A stretch of 7,938 nucleotides of DNA from Candidatus Thorarchaeota archaeon. GTDB taxonomy: Archaea; Asgardarchaeota; Thorarchaeia; Thorarchaeales; Thorarchaeaceae. Below are positions 1 to 6,532 of this stretch, in pieces; the first letter of the stretch is position 1, and the number at the start of each line of letters is the position of its first letter. Made by a program: the position numbers and the translations under genes. The notes under the pieces are model-generated. The model was not told the origin of the DNA and searched no databases. It saw only the letters and a list, made by a program, of their open reading frames with translations. The stretch is from positions 1 through 7,938 of the forward strand of contig JAEOUL010000280.1 in the NCBI GenBank assembly GCA_016839345.1. The letters are read 5' to 3'.

Positions 1-1
1 T

Positions 2-775
2 ATGCATCGAAGACAACTATTCCTTATGACCTGTTTCGTATTGTCAATGTTTGTGCTAGTAGGCACAGTATCCGCCCAATCCAGTCTTGTGGCGAACATA
101 GCTCGAACTGATGAACATGTTTGGGGTGGTAACACTAACAGCTATGTTGCTGACCTAGAAGCAGGCCATTGGACGGTGGTTGTTAACGCAGACTCATTCT
201 GGGGGCTTCAAGTCAAGGTCACTGTTGCTACTGATAGCGATTATACCAACATAATTGCAGAGAGTGGAACAGACTATGGAAACTTCCCCCAAGTTGACTT
301 TAACTTAGTTACCAACTCTACGGTATATATCGGTGTAACTGAGAATTCTGTGTATTCTGACACTAGCGGATTCTATAGTGTAGGCGTTTATGATGACGCT
401 CACATTCCAGGTTTTTTCCAATCATTAGGATTCTTTGACTGGATAATCATAATCATAGTTGTATCTGTTCTGTTTCCTCTTTGCATTGGTTTGTACGCGT
501 GTCGACGATCACGTCGGTCGATTCAACCAGTACGAATGGGCCGTCGCAGGAGGATTGACAGCATTCTAATCGAGGCTCCAATGCATGTAATTCCAGATGA
601 ACACCAAGAAAACGTTCGGACTCATGGAAGTCAGACAACGACAGTCCGTTTACCACTGAAATGTCCCTCATGTGGTGCTGAGATTTCACATGAGAGTGTG
701 GATTGGGTTGGTCCCCTTGAGGCTCAGTGTGGTTATTGTGGTGGGACCATGAGAGCAACATTCGAGAGGATCTGA
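2..775 (+). CDS. Signal-peptide, single-pass membrane protein with PPC-like ectodomain and cytosolic zinc ribbon
   Basis: The function is not recognised, but the architecture is clear over 257 residues. Residues 1-25 form a signal peptide: basic MHRR, a hydrophobic core, and a VSA|Q cleavage-like site. Residues 26-135 are a beta-rich, Thr/Ser/Asn/aromatic-rich extracytoplasmic domain. Its AGHWTVVV and SGFYSVGVY stretches resemble pre-peptidase C-terminal (PPC) or similar beta-sandwich domains, and N105 lies in an NST sequon. Residues 147-167 form one transmembrane helix with an Ile/Val run, followed by a strongly basic stop-transfer segment (RRSRRS, then MGRRRR). The C-terminal cytosolic tail carries a zinc ribbon: CPSCG at 221-225 and CGYCG at 243-247, so C221, C224, C243 and C246 are the likely zinc ligands. 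The ATG is one base from the window edge, so its RBS is not visible. The complete signal peptide makes this start credible, though an upstream start is possible. It converges on the minus-strand gene that ends at 816. Inference: an envelope sensor or anchor that links an outer ligand to an inner partner. Confidence 0.8.
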   Translation: MHRRQLFLMTCFVLSMFVLVGTVSAQSSLVANIARTDEHVWGGNTNSYVADLEAGHWTVVVNADSFWGLQVKVTVATDSDYTNIIAESGTDYGNFPQVDFNLVTNSTVYIGVTENSVYSDTSGFYSVGVYDDAHIPGFFQSLGFFDWIIIIIVVSVLFPLCIGLYACRRSRRSIQPVRMGRRRRIDSILIEAPMHVIPDEHQENVRTHGSQTTTVRLPLKCPSCGAEISHESVDWVGPLEAQCGYCGGTMRATFERI

Positions 776-786
776 AAGAAACCTTG

Positions 787-804
787 GGGGAGGGAAACCT
801 CCCC
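787..804. terminator. Hairpin between convergent genes, probable bidirectional terminator
   Basis: A perfect 7-bp GC-rich stem (GGGGAGG at 787-793 with CCTCCCC at 798-804) closes on a GAAA tetraloop, which is GNRA type in the plus-strand RNA. It lies 11 nt after the stop of the plus-strand membrane protein and 11 nt after the stop of the minus-strand DUF998-like gene. Moderately T-rich sequence follows on both strands (TTCTTGTTCTATT on plus, TTTCTTTC on minus). Many archaea terminate at T-tracts without a hairpin, so termination is inferred from position and shape. Confidence 0.6.
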
Positions 805-815
805 TGCTTCTTGTT

Positions 816-1451
816 CTATTGATCAAAGACCTTCAAGAGATAATATCCCTGGAATACAGACCAAAGTACGAGACCATAGATCGCAGTCTTCTGCCAGATT
901 GGAGATGCAAAATACATTGATGCGATTCCAAACAAGCCAACTATGTGAAGGATACAAATGATGACGATGACAAATCCAATCAACCCATAGATGGTCTTGT
1001 ATTCACTAGTCAATACAGTAGCAACTGAATAAAACAGAATACCCAACATTATGAATATGAAGAAGTAGATTGTAGACCATCCATGCAGAAAAGGTAGGAC
1101 ATCCGCTGCGAAAATGGCAAGGGCTGACAGAAACGGTGCCGATATAAGACAAAAGACAGTTCCAAGTCCGCTCAATACTTTGAGCACCATTGTTTCTGTG
1201 AATAATGTACGTATTGTAAAAGTGAATGGAACCAAACAGATTGCCGCACCTGTGCATGCAGTCACGAAGAGAAAGTAGTTCAACATTGATGGAGTGCTAT
1301 TGATGACTGTGAATCCAAGAGCACTAATAGGGTATTCAAAGAACAAATAACCTCCTGGAAAGGTAAACATCGCAATTGTGGTGAGTACAACCCAGATTGT
1401 TCCACAAAGTATTCCTAGATATGCCCCAATTCTTTTCCATGATGGAGCCAA
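816..1451 (-). CDS. DUF998-like six-helix integral membrane protein
   Basis: A 211-residue protein made almost entirely of six hydrophobic helices, at about 9-31, 56-80, 89-118, 124-148, 153-178 and 187-207. The loop after helix 1 (FPGGYLFFEYPISALGF, about 31-47) resembles the G-Y...IS-LG signature I associate with the DUF998 family, whose biochemical role is unknown. That assignment rests on pattern memory, not a search. The start is a TTG at 1449-1451, because the first in-frame ATG lies inside helix 1 (M28). It is supported by GAGAGG (minus strand, 1460-1465) with 8-nt spacing. The ACS1 stop (1453-1455) lies one base upstream, giving TAACTTG. The RBS therefore lies inside the end of ACS1, and translational coupling is likely. 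Co-transcription with a ligase suggests a membrane role tied to fatty- or aromatic-acid metabolism, but that is inference. The stop is TAG. Confidence 0.75.
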   Translation of the reverse strand: MAPSWKRIGAYLGILCGTIWVVLTTIAMFTFPGGYLFFEYPISALGFTVINSTPSMLNYFLFVTACTGAAICLVPFTFTIRTLFTETMVLKVLSGLGTVFCLISAPFLSALAIFAADVLPFLHGWSTIYFFIFIMLGILFYSVATVLTSEYKTIYGLIGFVIVIICILHIVGLFGIASMYFASPIWQKTAIYGLVLWSVFQGYYLLKVFDQ

Positions 1452-1452
1452 G

Positions 1453-3201
1453 TTACTTACCTCTCTCTTTGAGTTCCTCCTCTAGAAGCACACGTCTCAG
1501 TACTTTACCCACATTACTAAGGGGTAGTGTTTCCACGATTTTGACTTCTTTCGGTCGTTTGTACCCTGCCATCTTGTCCCTTGCCCATTCTATGAACTCC
1601 TCTGGTGTAGCAGTTTCTCCTTCCTTCAATTGGATGTATACCTTGACAAACTCGTTACTGGGATCATCATCTCTAGGAATTCCGACAGCGGCTGCCAGCT
1701 TTATCTTAGGATGGGTGAACAGGATGTCCTCAATCTCTCGTGGGTATGCCTTCATACCACCAACGTTGATCATCTGTTTCTTTCTGTCACTGATGAATGT
1801 GTAACCATTCTCATCCATATGACCGACGTCTCCAGTAAGGAAGAACCTCTTGCCTCCAAAATCGCGCATCACGGCCTCAGTTTCTTCGGGTTTTCTCCAA
1901 TAACCCGAGAATACCTGTGGTCCATGGATTGCAATCTCTCCAATCTCACCAATTGGCATCTCTTTTGTCCCTGTGTCTATGTCAACAATCTTACAGATGG
2001 TGTCGGACAGTGGAATTCCAATTGAACCAAATTTCCTGTACTTTTTGTTTGTTGGATTGATGTGTGTCACTGGTGAGGTTTCTGTGAGACCATACCCCTC
2101 AAACAATATCGCCCCAGTCACATCTTCAAATGCCTTAGCCACCTCGGGGGGTAACGGAGCAGCTCCAGAGCCGCATATACTAATCTCAGATAAGTCATAT
2201 TTCCCAACATTTGGATGATTGGCAATTCCAGCATAGAGCGCAGGCACACAATTGAACACGGTACACTTTGTCTTCTCCAACTCTTCTAATAGGTCAGAGA
2301 GTGGTGGATTCCCAGCCCTTGGATCTGGAATGGCTACAAGCTGACCAGCAAACCAGGTCGCCGAGAGCATACTGAGTGTCATACCATAGCTGTGGTACCA
2401 TGGTATAGCTCCAACATATACCTCTTCTCCATACCGGACCCCCCCCTCTCTTCCTGTATCCTCTTCTTTCAGGTATACCCACTCTATAATCTGAAGTACA
2501 TTTGTAGTAAGATTGTAGTGAGAGAGTTTTGCGCCCTTTGGTGTCCCTGTTGTTCCGCCTGTATAGATCAGTACTGCAGTATCTCTTGGGTTAATATCGA
2601 CCTGTGGTGGTATTGGTTCGTATTCAGCTAGAATGTTCTCATAGAATAGAGTCTTGTCCTCTTCATAGTACGGACTCTTGGGTATCTTTCCAAGGAGCCC
2701 TCCAATGACCGCTTTAGCTTTAGAGAGGAATGGTTTGATACTACAAACAACTACAGTATGGACCGGTGTTCCCTTGATGGCTTCGTATGCAGTTGGTGTG
2801 AAGGTTGGATGGTCGAGTGCGAAAACAATCTTAGATTCAGTGTCGTTCAATTGGTAGTTTAGTTCACCTGCTTTGTACATCGGATTACAAGTCACAACCT
2901 TCGCTCCTGTCTTCAGAATACCAAAGAAGATAGCTGGGAAGTGGGGTACATTTGGCAAGAAGATTGCAACACTATCGCCTTCCTTGATCCCTTTACTTGC
3001 CAAGAAGTTGGCTATTCTGTCTGAGTGTTCCTTGACTTCCCTGAAAGTCTGCGTTTTTCCCATAAACACAGTGTAAGGGAGGTTTCCGCTCTTCTCTGCT
3101 GACCTGTCTAGCATCTCAAACAGTGGTTCCTCTGGATAATCAAGCGTCGGGGATGCAGTTTCAGGCCATGATTCTTTCTTCTGCCAATATGCTTCGTCCA
3201 T
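1453..3201 (-). CDS. AMP-forming acyl-CoA synthetase (long-chain fatty-acid-CoA ligase type), paralogue 1
   Basis: A cytosolic ANL-superfamily ligase that converts a carboxylic acid, ATP and CoA to acyl-CoA, AMP and PPi through an acyl-adenylate. It has 582 residues, full length for the family, and every core motif is present. These are the phosphate-binding loop YTGGTTGTPKGA (213-224), the aromatic/Thr-Glu motif YGLTETSP (370-377), TGD (456-458), the hinge SDRKK (471-475), the CoA-region GGMKAYPREIE (481-491), and the catalytic adenylation lysine K566 in VGKVLRR. The substrate is not determined. Overall style is closest to FadD-like fatty-acyl ligases, but aryl-CoA ligases share these motifs. 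The ATG at 3201 is well supported by AAGGAGAG (minus strand, 3209-3216) with 7-nt spacing. The gene has its own upstream region with a TATA-like box and a palindrome, and leads directly into the DUF998-like gene. A G8 run on the coding strand (2439-2446) is in frame. It aligns end to end with the neighbouring ligase. Confidence 0.93.
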   Translation of the reverse strand: MDEAYWQKKESWPETASPTLDYPEEPLFEMLDRSAEKSGNLPYTVFMGKTQTFREVKEHSDRIANFLASKGIKEGDSVAIFLPNVPHFPAIFFGILKTGAKVVTCNPMYKAGELNYQLNDTESKIVFALDHPTFTPTAYEAIKGTPVHTVVVCSIKPFLSKAKAVIGGLLGKIPKSPYYEEDKTLFYENILAEYEPIPPQVDINPRDTAVLIYTGGTTGTPKGAKLSHYNLTTNVLQIIEWVYLKEEDTGREGGVRYGEEVYVGAIPWYHSYGMTLSMLSATWFAGQLVAIPDPRAGNPPLSDLLEELEKTKCTVFNCVPALYAGIANHPNVGKYDLSEISICGSGAAPLPPEVAKAFEDVTGAILFEGYGLTETSPVTHINPTNKKYRKFGSIGIPLSDTICKIVDIDTGTKEMPIGEIGEIAIHGPQVFSGYWRKPEETEAVMRDFGGKRFFLTGDVGHMDENGYTFISDRKKQMINVGGMKAYPREIEDILFTHPKIKLAAAVGIPRDDDPSNEFVKVYIQLKEGETATPEEFIEWARDKMAGYKRPKEVKIVETLPLSNVGKVLRRVLLEEELKERGK

Positions 3202-3241
3202 TTCTCAACTCTCCTTAATCTATTCGATAATAGTAAGATAA

Positions 3242-3264
3242 CTTAGCTGTCCAGTATAGCTAAG
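3242..3264 (-). promoter_or_regulatory. Candidate operator palindrome upstream of ACS1
   Basis: A perfect inverted repeat: CTTAGCT (3242-3248), a 9-base spacer, and AGCTAAG (3258-3264). It lies 41-63 bases before the ACS1 ATG. A transcript started by the TATA-like box at 3289-3297 would begin near its upstream edge, the position typical of a repressor operator. The size and shape suit a dimeric helix-turn-helix regulator. No regulator gene is present in the window, so the function is inferred. Confidence 0.4.
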
Positions 3265-3288
3265 CTCACTGATATTTGTTGAGGATGC

Positions 3289-3297
3289 TTTTAAAAG
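3289..3297 (-). promoter_or_regulatory. Candidate archaeal TATA box for the ACS1-DUF998 unit
   Basis: The minus strand reads TTTTAAAAG here, about 90 nt upstream of the ACS1 start. With the usual archaeal spacing of 25-27 nt, transcription would start near 3265 and leave a leader of about 60 nt. No convincing purine-rich BRE precedes it, and a second A/T-rich candidate (ACAAATATC, 3271-3279) lies downstream. Weak evidence. Confidence 0.3.
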
Positions 3298-3325
3298 AGG
3301 ACAAAATGAATGAAAAAGATGAAAG

Positions 3326-3351
3326 TTGGGGAGGGACAATCCCTTCCCCAA
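3326..3351 (-). terminator. Terminator hairpin downstream of ACS2
   Basis: TTGGGG (3326-3331) pairs with CCCCAA (3346-3351) and AGGGA (3332-3336) pairs with TCCCT (3340-3344). That gives an 11-bp stem with one bulged base (3345) and a three-base loop. It starts 12 nt after the ACS2 stop. On the minus strand a T-rich tail follows (CTTTCATCTTTTTCATTCATTTTG). This separates ACS2 from the downstream ACS1 unit. The stem sequence closely resembles the hairpin at 787-804. Confidence 0.65.
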
Positions 3352-3363
3352 ATTCCAATAGTT

Positions 3364-5103
3364 TTACTTCTTTGCTAGCTCTGCCTCACGAAGTTCTCTC
3401 CTGAGGACCTTTCCAACTTGGGTCATGGGTAGTGAATCGACAAACACAACCTCTCTTGGTCGCTTGTATCCTGCCATTTTTTCTTTCGCCCATGCGATGA
3501 ATTCTTCCTCAGTAGCTGTTTCACCCTCTTTCAGAACAATGTACGCCTTGACGTACTCATTTGTTGGGTCGTCTTCCCTTGGTAGACCAATGACTGCTGC
3601 CATAGCCACCTTCGGATGCTCGAAGAAGGTGTCTTCAATCTCTCTTGGATATGCTTTTAGACCACCGACATTGATCATGTCCTTCTTACGGTCTGAAATC
3701 ACGAAGAAACCATCCTCATCAATGTGACCGATGTCACCTGTGAGGAAATAGCGTTTGCCATTGATGGTCCTCATTACTTCTTTTGTTTCATCAGGTTTGT
3801 TCCAATAACCTGACATGACCTGTGGCCCACTAATAGCAATCTCACCAGTTTCTCCCTGATTCAACTCCTTCTTGCCGGTATCGATGTCCAAGATAGTGGC
3901 ATAGGTGTCAGGAAGAGGCACTCCGATTGAACCAAACTTGCGTAATGACTTGAGTGCAGGATTAGCATGGGTCATCGGAGATGTTTCAGTCAAACCATAT
4001 CCCTCAAAGAGAGTAGCTCCACTTACATCCTCGAATTGTTTACAAAGCTCAGGAGGCAATGGTGCAGCTCCAGAACCACAGCCTTTGAGACTGGACAGGT
4101 CATACTTTCCGACGTTTGGATTGTTTACCATCCCTGCATATAGCGCAGGGACGCAATGCATAATGGTGCCCTTGTACTTCTGTATATCCGCCAGTAGGTC
4201 ACTCAATGGAGGTTTGCCAGCTCTTGGGTCAGGTATGCAGATCAATGAGCTTCCTATGACATAGGATGCAATCATCGTAAGTGTTAGACCATAGCTGTGA
4301 TACCATGGCAATGCTCCAACAAACACCTCTTCTCCGGGCTTCAGTTTTTCAGGGAGTCCTCCTTCTTTGGGTTCGAGTTGTACCCACTCATCAAACTGCA
4401 TAACATTGCTGTAGAGGTTGTAATGAGTCAACATCGCACCTTTCGGGGTCCCGGTTGTACCTCCTGTGTAGAGGATAAGTGCAAGATCCTCTTTTGGTTG
4501 AATTGACACATCAGGTGCCTTGGGTTCATAATGCTCTACGATATCATCATAGAATTCTGTGAATTCTTCATAATAGTCACCCTTGGGAATCTTTCCTAGG
4601 AGGCCTCCAAGAACCGCTTTAGCTTTTGGTAAGTATCTCTTGATACTACAAATCACGTGCACCTTCACATCTGTACCTTTCAAGGCCTCATAGGAGGTCG
4701 GTGTGAAGGATGGATGATCGAATACGAATACAGCTTTCGCTCCAGAGTCCTTTAGTTGGAAATTCAGTTCATTCGCCTTATACGAAGGATTACATGTTAC
4801 TGCAGTCGCTCCACTCTTCAGAATGCCAAAGAAGATTGGTGGATAGTGAGGGGTGTTTGGTAAAAATATCGCAACTTTATCCCCTTTTCCAATACCCTTA
4901 CTTGCCAGGTAATTGGCAATTCTATCGGCGTGGTCCTTGACTTCAGCAAAAGAGTGGGAAATCCCATCATAAATTGTTGAAGGAGATTCCGGATGTTTTG
5001 CAGCAATCTTGTCTAAGATTTGAAAAAGTGGCTCCTCAGGATAATCCAGTGACTTCTTTACTGTCTCTGGCCATCTTGATTTATGCCATAGCATTTCTTC
5101 CAT
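3364..5103 (-). CDS. AMP-forming acyl-CoA synthetase (long-chain fatty-acid-CoA ligase type), paralogue 2
   Basis: A second ANL ligase with the same reaction as its neighbour. The open frame extends up to a TTG at 5145, but the ATG at 5103 is preferred. The paralogue's N-terminus aligns exactly there, since both proteins begin M-D/E-E and run into W-P-E-T and LDYPEEPLF. GGAGAA (minus strand, 5112-5117) also precedes it with 8-nt spacing. That gives 579 residues with all core motifs: YTGGTTGTPKGA (212-223), YGLTETSP (369-376), TGD (455-457), SDRKK (470-474), GGLKAYPREIE (480-490) and catalytic K565. The differences from the paralogue cluster in the N-terminal region and around the PWYHSYG segment (about 266-272), which borders the expected acyl pocket. 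The two may therefore prefer different acids. It is divergent from the dehydratase/reductase operon and shares a 226-bp intergenic region with it. The substrate is unknown: fatty, aryl or hydroxy acid are all possible. Confidence 0.93.
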   Translation of the reverse strand: MEEMLWHKSRWPETVKKSLDYPEEPLFQILDKIAAKHPESPSTIYDGISHSFAEVKDHADRIANYLASKGIGKGDKVAIFLPNTPHYPPIFFGILKSGATAVTCNPSYKANELNFQLKDSGAKAVFVFDHPSFTPTSYEALKGTDVKVHVICSIKRYLPKAKAVLGGLLGKIPKGDYYEEFTEFYDDIVEHYEPKAPDVSIQPKEDLALILYTGGTTGTPKGAMLTHYNLYSNVMQFDEWVQLEPKEGGLPEKLKPGEEVFVGALPWYHSYGLTLTMIASYVIGSSLICIPDPRAGKPPLSDLLADIQKYKGTIMHCVPALYAGMVNNPNVGKYDLSSLKGCGSGAAPLPPELCKQFEDVSGATLFEGYGLTETSPMTHANPALKSLRKFGSIGVPLPDTYATILDIDTGKKELNQGETGEIAISGPQVMSGYWNKPDETKEVMRTINGKRYFLTGDIGHIDEDGFFVISDRKKDMINVGGLKAYPREIEDTFFEHPKVAMAAVIGLPREDDPTNEYVKAYIVLKEGETATEEEFIAWAKEKMAGYKRPREVVFVDSLPMTQVGKVLRRELREAELAKK

Positions 5104-5140
5104 ATTATTTGTTCTCCATATCTCTCGTCTATAATCTTTA

Positions 5141-5154
5141 GTCAAAATATTGAC
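5141..5154 (-). promoter_or_regulatory. Candidate operator upstream of ACS2
   Basis: Inverted repeat GTCAA (5141-5145), spacer AATA, TTGAC (5150-5154), lying 38-51 nt before the ACS2 ATG. On the minus strand a TATA-like GTATATGAC (5163-5171) lies just upstream, which would put transcription start near 5140. The repeat would then sit between the box and the start point. The arms are short, so chance occurrence is quite possible. Confidence 0.3.
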
Positions 5155-5205
5155 CAGAGGATGTCATATACGACAACAAATGCCATTGATAATGATTTCC
5201 ACAGG

Positions 5206-5228
5206 CGGTTTTTTCCTGAAAAACACCG
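5206..5228. promoter_or_regulatory. Imperfect palindrome in the divergent intergenic region
   Basis: CGGT-T-TTTT (5206-5214) can pair with AAAA-C-ACCG (5220-5228): eight of nine pairs with a five-base centre. It is about 100 nt upstream of the dehydratase/reductase operon start and a similar distance from ACS2. It cannot be the terminator of a flanking gene, because both neighbours point away. It is a possible shared operator. Confidence 0.3.
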
Positions 5229-5315
5229 AAAAACGTTGAATTTGTAAGACACAGCGGAACAATTAAGATGCTGATTGCTGAAAGTTCAACAATATTACGA
5301 GAAGCACCAGCTTTA

Positions 5316-5321
5316 GAGAGG
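5316..5321 (+). promoter_or_regulatory. RBS that fixes the TTG start of the HgdB-like subunit
   Basis: GAGAGG ends 8 nt before the TTG at 5330-5332. The frame is open back to 5282 with no ATG or GTG, so this site decides the start. The same hexamer at the same spacing precedes the TTG of the DUF998-like gene. Confidence 0.65.
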
Positions 5322-5329
5322 CATCCAAC

Positions 5330-6532
5330 TTGAACTATGAAGGAGTCATTGAACAATCATCAGTGGGATTGAAAGAACTGGTAGAATCAGGTGAAGAAAT
5401 AATCGGCTACATCTACCCTCATGCTCCACTAGAGCTCCTTATGGCACATGGGTTCACACCATCCCTCATCAGAGCCCTGCCTGGGACTGCAAGTGGATTT
5501 GAAGAGAGCCTCCAGACCTTTGCGTGTTCATACATACGGAATCTCTACAGTCAACGCGCAAATGGACAGTTTTTGACCTTAGCTGGATTATTATTCCCCG
5601 GAAACACATGTGATGCCCTTCAGAATCTTGGAGATGTATGGAAAGTTCGATTTCCAGATGACAGAGTGTTCCGGTTAACATACCCAGTGACAAGGTACAG
5701 TCAGGATGATTCAACAACCAAGTTTCTGACCGAAGAGCTACGAATTCTTAGTGAAACAGTCTCTACCACATTTAATCGACCTTTTCTATCAGAGAGTTAT
5801 GATAGAGCGGTTGAACTAGTTCAAGACTTTCGTAACAGCTCACAGTTCCTCTACTCCGCAAGAGTGGTCAATCCAAAGATAATTCCTTACACTGATGTTG
5901 TTCGTTTTGTCAGAACTTTCCTGACTGCTCCAACCATTTCATCAGCTTCTGCAGCAAAGGATGCTGCAACAATGGTCAGTAACACAGCTGATGAGTTAGG
6001 ACTATTGGATGATATCGTAGCGGTAAGAAACGCAATCAAGAGCGGTGACTACTCGAGAGTGAAACTTCCTGATGATCTTGAAACACCTCGCATAGTAATT
6101 GCAGGAGGAATGGTTGAACCTCAAGCCATCGCCGCTCTAATCAATGACATGCCTGACATCCCCGACTCTGTCATTGTGTTGGACCTTCTCTCATTTGGAT
6201 TCAAAACTGTGTTCACCGAGTCGCCCTCCAAGTCTGATGATCCATTTTCTGCCATGGCACAATCTGTGTTGACTGCTCCTGGTGAACCAACTCATGAAGG
6301 TCTCTCGTATCGCATGAATGCGATGAAGGGACTCCTCTCAAACCTCTCAATTCAAGGACTCATAGTATGCGAGCAGTCATTCTGTGACCCTGATCAATTT
6401 GAGGCTCCATCCATTGAAAGAGCGGCCTCTGAGCTAGGAGTCAAAACAGTTCGCGTACCTTTGGATCCAGAACTAAGCGATCGTGGCCGGATTGAAACAA
6501 GGATACAGACCTTCCTAGAAACTCTGGAGTGA
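5330..6532 (+). CDS. 2-hydroxyacyl-CoA dehydratase / benzoyl-CoA reductase family subunit, HgdB-like (BcrC/BadD-type position)
   Basis: One half of an iron-sulfur heterodimer that receives an electron from an ATP-driven activator and passes it to an acyl-CoA thioester. Activity is either radical dehydration of a 2-hydroxyacyl-CoA or reduction of an aromatic ring. The 400 residues follow HgdB in order: an N-terminal GEEIIGYIYPHAPLELLMAHGF (about 21-42, cf. the IG..PYYVPEEL..AAG region), C66 in FACSYIRN, C94 in NTCDALQ, a central helical region, and IQGLIVCEQSFCDPDQFEAP (341-360). The last contains C352 of the conserved FCDP motif. C66, C94 and C352 are the expected [4Fe-4S] ligands, and C347 is an extra cysteine nearby. 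The start is TTG, chosen because GAGAGG lies 8 nt upstream and no ATG or GTG is available in frame. It overlaps or abuts the next subunit and is the first gene of the operon. Dehydratase versus reductase cannot be settled from sequence alone. Confidence 0.88.
   Translation: MNYEGVIEQSSVGLKELVESGEEIIGYIYPHAPLELLMAHGFTPSLIRALPGTASGFEESLQTFACSYIRNLYSQRANGQFLTLAGLLFPGNTCDALQNLGDVWKVRFPDDRVFRLTYPVTRYSQDDSTTKFLTEELRILSETVSTTFNRPFLSESYDRAVELVQDFRNSSQFLYSARVVNPKIIPYTDVVRFVRTFLTAPTISSASAAKDAATMVSNTADELGLLDDIVAVRNAIKSGDYSRVKLPDDLETPRIVIAGGMVEPQAIAALINDMPDIPDSVIVLDLLSFGFKTVFTESPSKSDDPFSAMAQSVLTAPGEPTHEGLSYRMNAMKGLLSNLSIQGLIVCEQSFCDPDQFEAPSIERAASELGVKTVRVPLDPELSDRGRIETRIQTFLETLE
6526..6532 (+). promoter_or_regulatory. 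RBS bearing on the start choice of the HgdA-like subunit
   Basis: GGAGTGA, one base short of the archaeal consensus GGAGGTGA, ends 8 nt before the ATG at 6541. It also contains the GTG (6529-6531) that is the upstream alternative start. The spacing favours ATG 6541, while the GTGA overlap with the previous stop would favour GTG 6529. Confidence 0.5.

Noticed and set aside
453..761. 102-residue minus-strand open frame opposite the envelope protein
   Set aside because: It is antisense to a gene with a signal peptide, TM helix and zinc ribbon, and no domain is visible in the antisense product.
786..804. G-quadruplex in the G-rich terminator
   Set aside because: Only two G-runs are present on either strand, too few for an intramolecular quadruplex; a hairpin explains the sequence.
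1397..2218. Overlapping plus-strand open frames antisense to ACS1
   Set aside because: They are shadows of a strongly supported ligase gene, and their translations lack family features.
5103..5145. Upstream TTG (5145) as the ACS2 start, adding 14 residues
   Set aside because: The added residues have no counterpart in the paralogue, while the ATG at 5103 has a good RBS and aligns with the paralogue's start.
5161..5247. 28-codon plus-strand open frame starting with ATG in the intergenic region
   Set aside because: The only purine-rich stretch (AGAGG) directly abuts the ATG, leaving no RBS spacing. The peptide is nondescript and the region is better explained as promoter sequence.
5235..5290. 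GTTGAA (5235-5240) and TTCAAC (5285-5290) inverted pair upstream of the HgdB-like gene
   Set aside because: Six-base arms 44 bases apart are expected by chance in A/T-rich intergenic DNA.
5138..5356. 72-residue minus-strand open frame across the divergent intergenic region
   Set aside because: It overlaps the promoters of both divergent genes and the start of the HgdB-like gene, has no recognisable domain, and reads like a chance open frame.
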